Shown: positions 39,168 to 49,132, numbered from the stretch's first letter. The stretch is 64,000 bases of DNA from Kappaphycus alvarezii (GCA_002205965.3 NADL03000537.1:62001-126000), one strand, 5' to 3'. The notes: a model not told the origin generated them from the letters alone. Translations and numbers: made by a program.

Positions 39168-41099
39168 ATGCTGCACATCCAAGGGCTCACAAAAAGCCTT
39201 GGCGGACGAGAGCTCTTTCGCGATCTCAAGTGGTCGATCGGGGATGACGAACGTATCGGCTTGGTCGGTCCAAACGGCGCCGGAAAAACCACGTTGTTGA
39301 AGATCTTGAGCGGAGAACTCGAGGCCGACCAGGGCGAGATCGTGATGAGCAAAAATCGCTCTGTGGGCTACCTGGCGCAGCATGTAGACACCGATGCGCA
39401 GGCGCGCGTCCTCGATCACGTGGTCACCGGAGCCTCCGAGGCCTTTGAGGCCGCCCAAGGGCTCGAGCGAGCCACCCAAGCCCTGGTTGAAGCGACGCCG
39501 GGAGCCATTGACAACCTCACCAACGCCCACGCAGCAGCCCTGGAGCGCTATGCCGCGTTGGGTGGTTATCAGCTCGAAGCCACGGCAAAGAAAGTGCTCC
39601 GGGGCCTCGGCTTCTCCAATGCGGACATCGATCGACCGCTGGATGAGTTCTCCGGTGGCTGGATCATGAGAGCCGAGCTCGCTCGACAATTGGTATCACA
39701 ACCGGATCTCCTCCTGCTCGACGAGCCGACCAACCACCTTGACATCGCTTCGATCGATTGGCTCGAAGGCTTTCTGGATGACTATCCAGGGTCCTGGGTG
39801 GTCGTCAGCCATGACCGGTTCTTTCTCAATCGCATGGTGGATCGAGTCGCCGAGCTATCGCCGCAAGGTCTGCTCATCTTCGAAGGCAACTTCGAGCGCT
39901 ACCTCGAGGCAAGGAAACACCTGGACGAGCAACTCGAGCAACACGTGGCCCAGCAGGAAAAACGAACGGCTGAGGTCGAGCGCTTTGTCGAGCGTTTTCG
40001 GGCCAAAGCCACCAAGGCGCGGCAAGCTCAAAGTCGGCAGAAGCTCCTCGAAAAGATCCGCGCGGGTATAGAACCGTTGCGCAAGTCTCGCGAGGCGCTT
40101 CGCGACGCGCCGCGTTTGCACCTCGCACTGCCCGCCCCCCCGCGTTCGGGACGCGACGTTGTGCGGGTCAACGACCTCGCCAAAGCGTACGGAGACCATG
40201 ACATTTTCAAAGGTCTGTCGTTCACGGTTCGGCGCGGAGAAAAACTGGCGGTGGTTGGACCCAATGGCTCGGGAAAATCGACCCTGCTAAAAACCATCGC
40301 CGGTATCGAGAAGAGTACGGGCGGCTGCGTTGAGTACGGAGAGAACGTAAAAGCCTTCTATTTCGCCCAGCATCAGAGCGAAAATCTCGACCTCCACTCC
40401 ACCCCCCTCGATACGCTTCGCGAACTTATGCCCGAAGCCTCCGAGACACGCGTACGGGGGATCCTGGGCGCGTTTTTATTTCGTGGAGATGATGTTCAAA
40501 AAAGCGTCAACGTGCTCTCCGGCGGCGAGAAGGCCCGCTTGGCGCTGGCCTGTATGCTCGCGGTGCCGAGTAATCTTCTGGTTCTGGACGAACCCACCAA
40601 TCATCTCGACCTCCAGAGCCGGGCCGCCCTCGAAGTCATCCTGGCGGAATTCAGTGGCACCATCATCACGGTTAGCCACGATCGTTACTACATTGATCGT
40701 GTTGCGACGGGGATCCTTAGACTCGACGTCGGCGGTGGCATTCGGGAGTTCCCAGGCGGCTACAGCGACTATCTGTTGGCCACGCAAGAACAAGCACAGC
40801 CACCACCCGAAACCGCCCCGGAGACCCCAGTGATCCAGGGTCGAGACCGACACCGAGCGGCCAAACAGAGGCAGCGGGCTCAAGAGCGTCAACAGCGCGA
40901 GATCGCACGGCTTCAGCGCGAGATCGAAGCGGCGGAATTTGAATTGAAGGCGGTCGACGAGCGTCTCATCCATCCTGCTGTGGCGGCCGACGCGGCTCGG
41001 CTCAGCATGCTGTCAGCGGAGCGCCAAGCGATCGAAAGCCGCATTCACAAACTCTTTAGCGCCTGGGAAGCCGTCGAGTGCGGGCACGGGCCATCTTGA
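39168..41099 (+). CDS. ABC-F family ATPase (Uup/YheS-like ribosome-associated)
   Basis: A 643-residue protein with two tandem ABC ATPase domains and no membrane segment. Domain 1 has Walker [13 protein letters not shown] and signature/Walker [14 protein letters not shown] and [12 protein letters not shown]. Domain 2 has [24 protein letters not shown] and [13 protein letters not shown] charged interdomain linker (about 240-310) and a C-terminal coiled coil (about 565-640, [16 protein letters not shown] onwards) are typical of Uup/YheS. ABC-F proteins act on stalled or empty ribosomes. ATG 39168 was chosen for the GGAGG just upstream. The exact subfamily is uncertain. Confidence 0.93.
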   Translation: MLHIQGLTKSLGGRELFRDLKWSIGDDERIGLVGPNGAGKTTLLKILSGELEADQGEIVMSKNRSVGYLAQHVDTDAQARVLDHVVTGASEAFEAAQGLERATQALVEATPGAIDNLTNAHAAALERYAALGGYQLEATAKKVLRGLGFSNADIDRPLDEFSGGWIMRAELARQLVSQPDLLLLDEPTNHLDIASIDWLEGFLDDYPGSWVVVSHDRFFLNRMVDRVAELSPQGLLIFEGNFERYLEARKHLDEQLEQHVAQQEKRTAEVERFVERFRAKATKARQAQSRQKLLEKIRAGIEPLRKSREALRDAPRLHLALPAPPRSGRDVVRVNDLAKAYGDHDIFKGLSFTVRRGEKLAVVGPNGSGKSTLLKTIAGIEKSTGGCVEYGENVKAFYFAQHQSENLDLHSTPLDTLRELMPEASETRVRGILGAFLFRGDDVQKSVNVLSGGEKARLALACMLAVPSNLLVLDEPTNHLDLQSRAALEVILAEFSGTIITVSHDRYYIDRVATGILRLDVGGGIREFPGGYSDYLLATQEQAQPPPETAPETPVIQGRDRHRAAKQRQRAQERQQREIARLQREIEAAEFELKAVDERLIHPAVAADAARLSMLSAERQAIESRIHKLFSAWEAVECGHGPS

Positions 41100-41151
41100 A
41101 CGCCCGCTGCCCTTCGCCTAGCTTCGCTCTGTGCACTTTTTGAGGTAACCG

Positions 41152-41625
41152 ATGGACGACGACGCACCGACCATGACCGAGACCTCCAGCGTCGACACCA
41201 CAAGAAAGCCGATAGAAGGACGCTTTCGCGACGCCATCGACGCCATCAATCGTCAGGACCTCGATGCCGTTGATCGCTTAGTCGAGCTCTACGATCCCTA
41301 CGTCGTCTTTCAGGATCCCGTGCAAACGGTCTATGGGCGCGACGAATTCCGAGACGCCAATGAAAGGTTGGTCCGCCGAGCCCATGACCTTCATATGAAC
41401 TTGGCTGCGTTTTTCGAGACCGAAGAACATCTTTTCTCAACCTGGACATTCAGTTTCTCGCCGCGTATCGGACCCCGCCTCAATGTTGAAGGCTCGACCC
41501 ACGCCCAGCTGCGCGACGGTTTCATCATCTACCAACGGGACTACTGGGATCTCGCCGGCAGCGTGGTCGATGCCATCCCCGCTATTGGCCTGATCTATCG
41601 GCGCATCTCCCGACTGCTCACCTAA
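41152..41625 (+). CDS. SnoaL/NTF2-like protein
   Basis: The 157-residue protein has the NTF2-like cone-fold pattern: an N-terminal helix pair (RFRDAIDAINRQDLDAVDRL), then YDPYVVFQDPVQTVYGRDEF, followed by alternating strands ending in GFIIYQRDYWD. Family members bind small hydrophobic molecules or act as isomerases or cyclases; which applies here cannot be told. It starts 52 bases after the ABC-F gene and may be co-transcribed with it or with the aminotransferase operon that follows. Confidence 0.8.
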   Translation: MDDDAPTMTETSSVDTTRKPIEGRFRDAIDAINRQDLDAVDRLVELYDPYVVFQDPVQTVYGRDEFRDANERLVRRAHDLHMNLAAFFETEEHLFSTWTFSFSPRIGPRLNVEGSTHAQLRDGFIIYQRDYWDLAGSVVDAIPAIGLIYRRISRLLT

Positions 41626-41684
41626 GGGTTTGCCGTTGAAACGCAGAATTGTCACCACCGGGCGAATGTGCGACGCATCGGGCC

Positions 41685-42824
41685 ATGCAACGCGATGGGG
41701 GAGGCGATGGTGCGTTTCGGGAGGTACCGCGCACTGGCGTCATCTACGTCACGACCGAGGCCATGCGCTTGGGTTTTCGCCCCGGGGCGAAGGATTGGTG
41801 TAGTCTCGGACAAGGTCAGCCTGAGACCGGCCCTCTCGAGGGCGCCCCAGAGCGCATCGCGCATATCGACGTTAACCAGAGTCAACATGAGTACGCCCCC
41901 GTTCTAGGACTTCTGGAACTGCGCGAGGCGGTCGCCGAACTCTACAATCGCCTCTATCGTCGCGATCGAGCCTCGCGCTACGGACCTGAAAACGTGGCGA
42001 TCTGCGCCGGCGGGCATCTCGCATTGACACGGGCCGCCGTAGCGTTGGGTGAGATCAACCTCGGCCACTTTCTTCCGGACTACACCGCCTACGAAGAGTT
42101 GCTCGGTTTATTCCGCAGCTTCGCGCCGATCCCGATCTTGCGCTCGCCCGGGGGCGAAAACTTCGGGGAGAGCGCTCTGCGCCAAGAGATCCTGGGGCGG
42201 GGACTCGGTGCGGTTCTGCTCTCCGACCCGTGCAACCCCACCGGCACACTCCTGCGCGGCAAAGCCCTCGGCAGCTGGGTCAAGGCGAGTCGCGAACTCG
42301 ATTGTGCCCTGCTCGTCGATGAATTTTATTCGCACTATGTGTGGGATGGCCGGAGCGAATCAGCCACGGTCAGTGCTGCCGAGTTTGTCGAGGACGTCAA
42401 TGCTGATCCAGTCATCGTCTTCGACGGTTTGACCAAGAATTGGCGCTACCCAGGATGGCGGGTGAGCTGGATGGTCGCTCCGGCGTCGGTGATCTCCACC
42501 GTTGGGAGCGCCGGGAGTTTCCTCGACGGCGGGGCGCCGCACCCCATGCAACGAGCGGCACTCCCATTGCTGGACTTTGAGCACGTGCGCCGTGATCGTC
42601 GTGCGATCCATCGATGCTTCGGACGCAAACGAGCACGCATGGCCGAGGGCCTTCGAGACCTCGGAATTCGCGTTGCCGACCCGGAGGGCACGTTTTATTG
42701 TTGGGGTGATTTAAGCGACCTCCCGCGAGGTTTGAGCGACGGAATGCTTTTTTTTCGTCGTGCCCTGGAAGCAAAGGCGATCGACGAGGGTCTGAGGCGG
42801 TTAAAGGGTGTGATCTATGGCTGA
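41685..42824 (+). CDS. PLP-dependent aminotransferase (fold type I) lacking the usual C-terminal Arg segment
   Basis: Class I/II aminotransferase fold. VIYVTTEAMRLGFRPG and LGQGQPETGPLEGAPERI open the protein. DPCNPTGTLL, LVDEFYSHYVWDG and FDGLTKNWRYPGWRVSW give the PLP-binding Asn, Asp/Tyr and Schiff-base Lys. The end is odd. In relatives, a segment with VPG.FF and the substrate-carboxylate Arg separates the last domain strands from the final helix. Here FFRRALEAK runs straight into AIDEGLRRLKGVIYG, so roughly 35-40 residues appear missing without loss of frame. Activity is therefore doubtful. The start could be TTG 41649 or ATG 41685. The stop overlaps the dehydrogenase start by 8 bases. 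Confidence 0.82.
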   Translation: MQRDGGGDGAFREVPRTGVIYVTTEAMRLGFRPGAKDWCSLGQGQPETGPLEGAPERIAHIDVNQSQHEYAPVLGLLELREAVAELYNRLYRRDRASRYGPENVAICAGGHLALTRAAVALGEINLGHFLPDYTAYEELLGLFRSFAPIPILRSPGGENFGESALRQEILGRGLGAVLLSDPCNPTGTLLRGKALGSWVKASRELDCALLVDEFYSHYVWDGRSESATVSAAEFVEDVNADPVIVFDGLTKNWRYPGWRVSWMVAPASVISTVGSAGSFLDGGAPHPMQRAALPLLDFEHVRRDRRAIHRCFGRKRARMAEGLRDLGIRVADPEGTFYCWGDLSDLPRGLSDGMLFFRRALEAKAIDEGLRRLKGVIYG

Positions 42825-44181
42825 GCAGGCGCAATCGTTGGATCCCAACACCGGGAGGGCGCTCGAGACCTATCGTTTTCTGACACCCGCGCAGCTCGAT
42901 CGGTGTTTGGACGAAGCGCAAGCGTCGCTTGCCGAATGGCGCAATCGTCCCGTCGAACACCGAGCCCGTTCCATCGCCCGCCTCGGTCACGAACTTGAGG
43001 CCGAGATCGAAAGCCTAGCCCTCCAGATCAGCCACGAAATGGGGAAACCCATCCGCCAGGCTCGAAGCGAGGTCCAAAAATGCGTGCGTCTGTGCGTTTA
43101 CTACGCTGAACACGGCCCGACGCTTCTCACACCAACTCCAATCGGCGAAGCCTCGATTCATGTCGCCCCTCTCGGTGTGATCTTGGGTGTCATGCCGTGG
43201 AACTACCCGGTGTGGCAGGCACTTCGTTTTGCCGTGCCGACGCTCTTGGCGGGCAATGGTGTGCTGCTCAAACCCGCGCCTAACGTCATCGGCACCAATC
43301 TTACGCTGGAGAGGGTGCTTCGTCGGTGCGGGATCGGAGCAGGGATCTACTCGACGCTCCTCGTGCCGGTCGATGCGATCCATCAAGTTATCGCCGATCC
43401 CCGCGTTGCAGGGGTGAGCCTAACCGGCTCCAAAAGTGCGGGTCAGTCGGTCGCGGAAACTGCTGGTCGACATTTAAAGCCCAGCGTCTTAGAACTCGGC
43501 GGCTCCGATCCTTTCATTGTTTTTGAGGATGCAGATCTCGACTCGGCGGCTAACGCTGCGGTTGCCTCCAGGAGCCTGAACTCGGGGCAAAGCTGTATCG
43601 CAGCCAAGCGGTTCCTGGTAGCGAGTACTGTTGGTGAGGCATTCACGGCGCGCGTACGCGCACGCCTAGCGGCGCTTCGGGTCGGCGACCCCATGAACGA
43701 AGAGACCGACATAGGCCCCCTGGCTCGCGCCGATCTGGTTTCAACGCTGCACGCTCAAGTCACATCATCGATCGCGAAGGGCGCTCGCTGCGAACTCGGA
43801 GGAGCACCTCTAGAGCGGCCGGGGAGCTATTACCCACCCACGCTTCTTACGAACACGAGGCCAGGTATGGCTGTTTTTGACCAAGAGACGTTCGGTCCCG
43901 TCGCTGCCGTCTGCTGTGCCGAGAGTGAAGAAGAGCTTGTCGCACTTGCCAATCAGTCATCTTATGGCCTCGGTGCGTCTTTGTTCACCAGCTCCAAGAA
44001 CCCGACCCCATGGGTCGAACGTCTCGACGTGGGAATGGTGACGGTGAATGGCTTCAATCGCAGCGATCCCAAGCTCCCTTTTGGCGGGGTGAAGCATTCA
44101 GGATACGGTCGGGAGCTGGGTCGGGAGGGGCTTTTGGCCTTCACAAACATCAAATCGGTCTGGGTAATCAACCATGAGTGA
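42817..44181 (+). CDS. NAD(P)-dependent aldehyde dehydrogenase, succinate-semialdehyde dehydrogenase-like
   Basis: Oxidises an aldehyde to the acid. Typical features are VILGVMPWNYPVWQALRFAV (cofactor domain), SLTGSKSAGQSVAETAG, general base Glu in LELGGSDPFIV and nucleophilic Cys in LNSGQSCIAAKRFLV, then FDQETFGPVAAV. The 454-residue length and the short N-terminus resemble the YneI/Sad SSADH subgroup. Overlapping an aminotransferase suggests sequential transamination and aldehyde oxidation, as in 4-aminobutyrate or similar amine catabolism; this is inference. It overlaps the next gene by 8 bases. Confidence 0.9.
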   Translation: MAEQAQSLDPNTGRALETYRFLTPAQLDRCLDEAQASLAEWRNRPVEHRARSIARLGHELEAEIESLALQISHEMGKPIRQARSEVQKCVRLCVYYAEHGPTLLTPTPIGEASIHVAPLGVILGVMPWNYPVWQALRFAVPTLLAGNGVLLKPAPNVIGTNLTLERVLRRCGIGAGIYSTLLVPVDAIHQVIADPRVAGVSLTGSKSAGQSVAETAGRHLKPSVLELGGSDPFIVFEDADLDSAANAAVASRSLNSGQSCIAAKRFLVASTVGEAFTARVRARLAALRVGDPMNEETDIGPLARADLVSTLHAQVTSSIAKGARCELGGAPLERPGSYYPPTLLTNTRPGMAVFDQETFGPVAAVCCAESEEELVALANQSSYGLGASLFTSSKNPTPWVERLDVGMVTVNGFNRSDPKLPFGGVKHSGYGRELGREGLLAFTNIKSVWVINHE

Positions 44182-44827
44182 CTTTGTACCTTACGATCAC
44201 TACGATCCTGGTATCCCGGCCGAACGTGCCGCACGCGAGTTCTTTGAAATCGCCAAGCGGCGTCGGACGATGCGGATGTTTTCCGACCGATCAGTCAGCC
44301 GAACAGCGATAGAATTTATCATCAGGGCAGCGACCACCGCACCGAGCGGAGCCAATAAGCAGCCATGGCGCTTTGTGTGTGTGGCTGATCCCGATACCAA
44401 GAAAAAGATCCGCGTCGCCGTCGAAGACGAAGAGCGTCGATTTTATGAAGAGCGTGCTCCCGAGCGATGGCTCTCGGACCTTGAGCCCTTCGGAACCAGT
44501 CCGGACAAAGGGTTTCTCGAAGTCGCGCCCTGGCTCATTGTGGTCTTGAAGCTCTCCCGCGGCGACGACGACTCCCAAGTCTACTACGCCAATGAGTCGC
44601 TTGGGATCGCGGTGGGTATGTTGCTGACCGCGGCTCATCGGGCAGGGCTTGCGACCGTCACCCACACCCCGGCGCCGATGAACTTCTTAGCGGAGGTCTT
44701 GCAGCGGCCGCCGCACGAACGACCGTATATGCTCATCCCCGTGGGTTATCCCGCCGAAGATGCCCGAGTCCCCGCAACAGCGAGCGAGCGAAAGGCCCTC
44801 GATGAGGTCGCAGTATTCGTGGACTAG
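44174..44827 (+). CDS. Nitroreductase-family flavoprotein (iodotyrosine deiodinase/BluB-like subgroup)
   Basis: FMN enzyme of 217 residues. The FMN phosphate motif RRRTMRMFSDRSVS, AATTAPSGANKQPWRF (Ser/Asn/Trp lining the flavin), and the C-terminal GLATVTHTP with LIPVGYP are typical. The sequence resembles the iodotyrosine-deiodinase/BluB branch more than classical NfsB. The substrate cannot be predicted. It is the third gene of a tightly overlapping set with an aminotransferase and an aldehyde dehydrogenase, so a redox step in the same catabolic route is likely. It converges on the DksA-like gene. Confidence 0.88.
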   Translation: MSDFVPYDHYDPGIPAERAAREFFEIAKRRRTMRMFSDRSVSRTAIEFIIRAATTAPSGANKQPWRFVCVADPDTKKKIRVAVEDEERRFYEERAPERWLSDLEPFGTSPDKGFLEVAPWLIVVLKLSRGDDDSQVYYANESLGIAVGMLLTAAHRAGLATVTHTPAPMNFLAEVLQRPPHERPYMLIPVGYPAEDARVPATASERKALDEVAVFVD

Positions 44828-44867
44828 AACACGTGCACCCGACGGCTGGCGCCCACCTCGCCTTCGG

Positions 44868-45338
44868 CTAACGTCCGGGGCGGTTGCCCTTATCGCGTTC
44901 GAGTTGTTCTTTATACTCCAAGCTGTAGCGGGTCCACGGTCGGATCTCCAAGCGCTTCAGATCGATGGGTTCGTGGGTGCCCTCGCAGATCCCATACGTT
45001 CCGTCGGGAAATTTGCCGAGCGCGCGGTCGATCTCGGCCAGGAGTTTATGCTCCTTGTCGGCCAAACGAAGCAGATACGCTTGGTCCGAGTGGCGGGTGG
45101 CCATATCCATTTCGTCGGCGAGGTTGTCGCGATCTTCGGTCGCTTGGGAGACGTGGCTTCCGAGCCGAGCGACGACGCGGGCGCGCTCATCCAGAATGGC
45201 CTTTTTAAGACGCTTCAGATCGAGCTCGGAGAAGTGATCGGCGTTCTCATGGGAAGATGAATAGTAGACGTCGACGGCGTCGAGTGCGTTTTCCGAATCG
45301 GATTCGCTTTTTTTTGCTTTCTTCGGGGCTTGAGCCAT
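44868..45338 (-). CDS. DksA/TraR-family regulator with degenerate zinc finger
   Basis: A 156-residue protein with a charged N-terminal tail, a long coiled-coil (about 40-110, LKRLKKAILDERARVVARL onwards) and the DksA C-terminal globular part with TYGICEGTHEPIDLKRLE and RPWTRYSLEYKEQ. Of the four zinc Cys expected in the family only the first is kept; the others are Thr/Ser/Tyr positions. This CEGT...RYS form is, to my recollection, common in deltaproteobacterial DksA-like proteins. The coiled-coil acidic tip (DRDNLADEMD) needed to enter the RNA polymerase secondary channel is present. Likely a transcription modulator. It is divergent from nrdA with a 250-base gap. Confidence 0.88.
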   Translation of the reverse strand: MAQAPKKAKKSESDSENALDAVDVYYSSSHENADHFSELDLKRLKKAILDERARVVARLGSHVSQATEDRDNLADEMDMATRHSDQAYLLRLADKEHKLLAEIDRALGKFPDGTYGICEGTHEPIDLKRLEIRPWTRYSLEYKEQLERDKGNRPGR

Positions 45339-45588
45339 GGGTTCCTCCGTCTAAACGGCCGCTGGGGTATAGCAGCCCCCGCGATTCAAAGGAAGAGGCG
45401 CTTCTCGTCGATTCAGAAGCGAGCCCTTCGGCTCATCCCTGTTCTTGTCAGACCTCCGAGCTAGCCTCCAGCTTCGAATCGAGGGCGCAACAGCCCGTCT
45501 TAGCGCACGGCCTGGATCATCGCGAAACCCAGACAGGTTGAACAGAACAGGAACCGGAAGAGAATCAGCAATAGGAAAAGGTTGAACC

Positions 45589-48075
45589 ATGGAGTCGAAC
45601 ACACAATCTGGAGACGTGGCACCGGTGCGAAGCAAAACCTCAAAACGTGCTCAAACACGCATGCACGTCAAGAAGCGCGATGGCCGCCTCGAAGCTGTAG
45701 ACCTCAACAAGATCCTCCGCGCCGTCGAACGCTGCTGCCACGGCTTGGACGCTGTGGATCCCATGCGCGTAGCCACGCGCACCATCAGCGGGCTGTACGA
45801 TGGCGCCACCACTGAAGAGCTGGATCGCCTGAGTATTCAGACCGCGGCCACCCTAACCGCTGAAGAGCCGCAATACTCGAAGCTCGCCGCCCGATTACTG
45901 GTGACCTACATCGAGAAGGAGGTGCGCACGAGCGACATTCACTCCTTTAGCCAGTCGGTGCGCGCCTCCTACGAAGCTGGTCTCATCTCCGAGCGTTGTC
46001 ACACCTTCGTTCAGGAAAATAAACGCAAGCTCAATCAATGCGTCGATCCCCTCCGCTCAGATCGCTTCGGCTATTTTGGTATTCGCACGGTTTACGATCG
46101 CTACCTTTTGAAGGGCCCAAAGTCTCGGCGGGTTTTGGAAACCCCCCAATACTTCTTCATGCGCGTGGCTTGTGGCTTGGCAGAGAACCCGATCGAGGCT
46201 CTTGAACTCTACCATTTATTGTCATCACTCGAATACCTCACCAGCTCTCCGACGCTCTTTAACTCGGGAACAACGCACTGCCAGTTGTCGAGCTGCTATC
46301 TCCTCGATTCGCCCAAGGATGATCTGGTTTCGATCTACGCACGATACTCGGATATCGCCAAGCTTTCGAAGTACGCCGGAGGCATCGGCTTGGCCTACCA
46401 CCGCATTCGCTCATCGGGCTCACTCATCAAGAGCACCAACGGATTGTCTCAGGGCGTGATACCGTGGCTCAAGACTCTCGATTCGTCGGTGGCAGCGGTC
46501 AATCAGGGGGGTCGGCGAAAAGGGGCTTGCTGCGTTTACCTCGAACCTTGGCACGGCGATATCGAACAGTTTTTAGAGCTGCGCGACAATACCGGTGACC
46601 ACGCCCGGCGCACCCACAATTTAAATTTGGCCAATTGGATCCCCGATCTGTTCATGGAACGCGTTCGCGACGATGCGGCATGGTCGCTTTTCGACCCCAA
46701 AGAGGTGCCGGAGCTTTGCGACACGTTTGGAGACGCCTTCCGCAAGGTCTACCTACACGCCGAATCGCAGGGCCGCTTCGTCAAGCAATTGCCGGCTCGC
46801 GATCTTTATCTTCGCATGATGCGAAGCTTGGCCCAGACCGGTAACGGGTGGATGACCTTTAAGGATGCATGCAACGAAAAGTGCAATCAAACCGGCGCCG
46901 GCGACGAAGGTCGTATCGTCCATAGCTCGAATCTCTGCACGGAGATCGTCGAGGTCACATCCCAAGGAGAAACCGCGGTCTGCAACCTGGGCTCGATCAA
47001 CGTCGGCCGCTTCGTCAAACGAGGTGCACTGGACTACGAGCGGCTTCGCGACACGGTGCGCACGGCGGTGAAGTATTTGGACCGTGTCATCGACGTCAAC
47101 TTCTACCCTACCGATGAGGCCCGTGCTTCCAACGCGCGATGGCGCCCCATCGGCTTGGGATTGATGGGCTTACAAGACGTGTTCTTCAAGCTTCGCCTGC
47201 CCTTCGATAGCGACGAAGCGCGAGCGTTATCGGTGCGTATTCAAGAAGAGATCTACTACGCCGCCCTCGAGATGAGCTCGGAGCTCGCCGAAAAGCTCGG
47301 CGCACACGAAGCCTTCCCACTCACGAAGGCAGCCCGAGGGATCCTGCAATACGAACACTGGGACTTCGCTCCCGCCGACGAGGAGCGTTTTAAGACACTC
47401 AAAAACCGCATCCGTGAGCACGGTTTGCGCAACTCGTTGCTGATCGCTATCGCGCCAACAGCAACAATCGCGTCGATCTCGGGGTGTTACGAGTGCATCG
47501 AGCCCCAGGTTTCAAACCTCTTCAAACGCGAAACCCTCTCCGGAGATTTCTTGCAGATCAACAGCTACCTGGTCGACGACCTCAAGCGACTCGATTTATG
47601 GGATGAAGAGATGCGCCAGAAAATCAAAGCCGGCGATGGTTCGATCCAGCACATCAAAGAGATCCCGGCCGAGTTGCGCGCGCTTTATCGCACCGCCTGG
47701 GAGATCTCGCAAAAGTCGCTGATTGAAATGGCAGCTGAACGCGGCGCTTTTATCGATCAAAGCCAATCACTCAATCTTTTCATCGAAACCCCGACGATCG
47801 GCAAATTGTCTTCGATGTATATGTATGCCTGGGAAAGGGGTATCAAAACGACGTACTATCTGCGTTCAAGGCCGGCTACCCGGATCAATCCAACCCAGGC
47901 CGGTTTAGGAGCGGCTTCGCCGGGAGCTCGCCCCTCGTCTATGGGAGCGGCGATAGTGGAAGGTGATGCGCTGCAAAAGCCGGATTATGGCGCTGCAAGC
48001 TCTTCCAGAGCACAGGAGCAAGACGCCGTCGCCTGTTCGTTAGAGAATCCCGACTACTGCGAAGCATGCCAATAA
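45589..48075 (+). CDS. nrdA: Ribonucleoside-diphosphate reductase, class I alpha subunit
   Basis: Reduces ribonucleoside diphosphates. An ATP-cone allosteric domain (HVKKRDGRLEAVDLNKI, about 24-115) precedes the core with NSGTTHCQLSSCYLL (first active-site Cys), RKGACCVYLEPWH, NLCTEIVEV (radical-site Cys region) and AVCNLGSINV (second Cys). The tail ends ACSLENPDYCEACQ, giving the C-terminal shuttle cysteine pair. The 828 residues are normal. It is followed 52 bases later by nrdB. The 250-base region between dksA and nrdA should hold the promoter; no NrdR box was recognised by eye, only a small GAGCC-CTTC-GGCTC hairpin at about 45420. Confidence 0.95.
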   Translation: MESNTQSGDVAPVRSKTSKRAQTRMHVKKRDGRLEAVDLNKILRAVERCCHGLDAVDPMRVATRTISGLYDGATTEELDRLSIQTAATLTAEEPQYSKLAARLLVTYIEKEVRTSDIHSFSQSVRASYEAGLISERCHTFVQENKRKLNQCVDPLRSDRFGYFGIRTVYDRYLLKGPKSRRVLETPQYFFMRVACGLAENPIEALELYHLLSSLEYLTSSPTLFNSGTTHCQLSSCYLLDSPKDDLVSIYARYSDIAKLSKYAGGIGLAYHRIRSSGSLIKSTNGLSQGVIPWLKTLDSSVAAVNQGGRRKGACCVYLEPWHGDIEQFLELRDNTGDHARRTHNLNLANWIPDLFMERVRDDAAWSLFDPKEVPELCDTFGDAFRKVYLHAESQGRFVKQLPARDLYLRMMRSLAQTGNGWMTFKDACNEKCNQTGAGDEGRIVHSSNLCTEIVEVTSQGETAVCNLGSINVGRFVKRGALDYERLRDTVRTAVKYLDRVIDVNFYPTDEARASNARWRPIGLGLMGLQDVFFKLRLPFDSDEARALSVRIQEEIYYAALEMSSELAEKLGAHEAFPLTKAARGILQYEHWDFAPADEERFKTLKNRIREHGLRNSLLIAIAPTATIASISGCYECIEPQVSNLFKRETLSGDFLQINSYLVDDLKRLDLWDEEMRQKIKAGDGSIQHIKEIPAELRALYRTAWEISQKSLIEMAAERGAFIDQSQSLNLFIETPTIGKLSSMYMYAWERGIKTTYYLRSRPATRINPTQAGLGAASPGARPSSMGAAIVEGDALQKPDYGAASSSRAQEQDAVACSLENPDYCEACQ

Positions 48076-48127
48076 GAGACCATTTACTCCATCTCAAGAG
48101 CCTGGAGCAGGCTCAACGAAGAAAGCA

Positions 48128-49132
48128 ATGTCCATGATTTTAGATCCAGGATTTGACCTCACGCTGCGCCCCATGAAGTACCCGCAGCTCTACGACATGT
48201 ATGTCAATGCGATCAAAAACACATGGACGGTTGACGAAGTCGACTTCTCCACCGACATCGACGACTTAAACCAGCGCTTGCTCCCAAGCGAAAAGCACAT
48301 GGTCCAGCGCTTGGTGGCCTTCTTCGCTACCGGTGATTCGATCGTCGCCAATAACCTCGTGCTCAACCTCTACAAGCACGTGAACTCGCCGGAAGCGCGC
48401 ATGTATCTGTCGCGCCAGCTTTACGAAGAAGCGCTCCACGTGCAGTTTTATCTCACGCTCCTCGACACCTACGTGCCAGACCACCATGAGCGTGAAGCGG
48501 CGTTTGCGGCGATCCACACCATCCCGTCGATCAAAAAGAAAGCTGATTTCTGCTTCAAGTACATGGACTCCATCAACGAGATCGACCGCATCGAAACCGA
48601 AGATCAGATGCGTCAATTTTTGCTCAATTTGATGTGCTTTGCCTCGTGTATCGAAGGGCTCTTCTTCTTCGCCGCTTTCGCTTACGTCTACTTCATGCGG
48701 AGCAAGGGGCTCTTGAATGGCTTGGCCTCCGGAACCAATTGGGTATTTCGCGACGAAAGCTGCCATATGAACTTCGCTTACGAAGTCGTTGATATCGTCC
48801 GCCGCGAACACCCCGAACTTTTCGACGAGGCGCTCGAGGAGCAGGTGAAAGCGATGATCGACGAAGCGATCGCGTGCGAGGTGCAGTTCGCCGAAGATCT
48901 CTTGGGCCAAGGGATCCCCGGGCTTTCTATCGCCGACATGCGCGATTATTTATGCTTCATCGGCGATCAACGCCTCACCAATCTCGGCTACGCGCCGGTC
49001 TACGGCGCGCGTAACCCCTTTGGCTTCATGGAGCTCCAGGACGTTCAGGAACTTTCAAACTTCTTTGAACGCCGCGTCTCGGCTTACCAGGTCGGTGTCA
49101 AGGGCGACGTCGCTTTTAACGAGGTGTTTTAA
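48128..49132 (+). CDS. nrdB: Ribonucleoside-diphosphate reductase, class I beta subunit (R2)
   Basis: Ferritin-like diiron protein that supplies the radical to NrdA. Metal ligands can be placed: Asp in FFATGDSIVANN, Glu and His in YEEALHVQFY, Glu in CIEGLFFFAAF, and Glu and His in RDESCHMNFAYE. Tyr stands four residues after the His in LHVQFY, the radical-tyrosine position, so this is a Tyr-type R2. The C-terminus (KGDVAFNEVF) would dock into the alpha subunit. The length of 334 residues is normal. A second in-frame ATG two codons downstream (48134) is possible. Confidence 0.95.
   Translation: MSMILDPGFDLTLRPMKYPQLYDMYVNAIKNTWTVDEVDFSTDIDDLNQRLLPSEKHMVQRLVAFFATGDSIVANNLVLNLYKHVNSPEARMYLSRQLYEEALHVQFYLTLLDTYVPDHHEREAAFAAIHTIPSIKKKADFCFKYMDSINEIDRIETEDQMRQFLLNLMCFASCIEGLFFFAAFAYVYFMRSKGLLNGLASGTNWVFRDESCHMNFAYEVVDIVRREHPELFDEALEEQVKAMIDEAIACEVQFAEDLLGQGIPGLSIADMRDYLCFIGDQRLTNLGYAPVYGARNPFGFMELQDVQELSNFFERRVSAYQVGVKGDVAFNEVF

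Noticed and set aside
39134-39352. Upstream extension of the purE frame
   Set aside because: It would run antisense through the ABC-F start and Walker A region; the GGAGG before 39133 sets the start.
44760-45260. 166-codon plus-strand frame after the nitroreductase gene
   Set aside because: It is antisense to the DksA-like gene and overlaps the nitroreductase 3' end; no motif.
45339-45588. Riboswitch or NrdR boxes upstream of nrdA
   Set aside because: No NrdR palindrome or known riboswitch core was recognised; only a 5-bp hairpin is visible.
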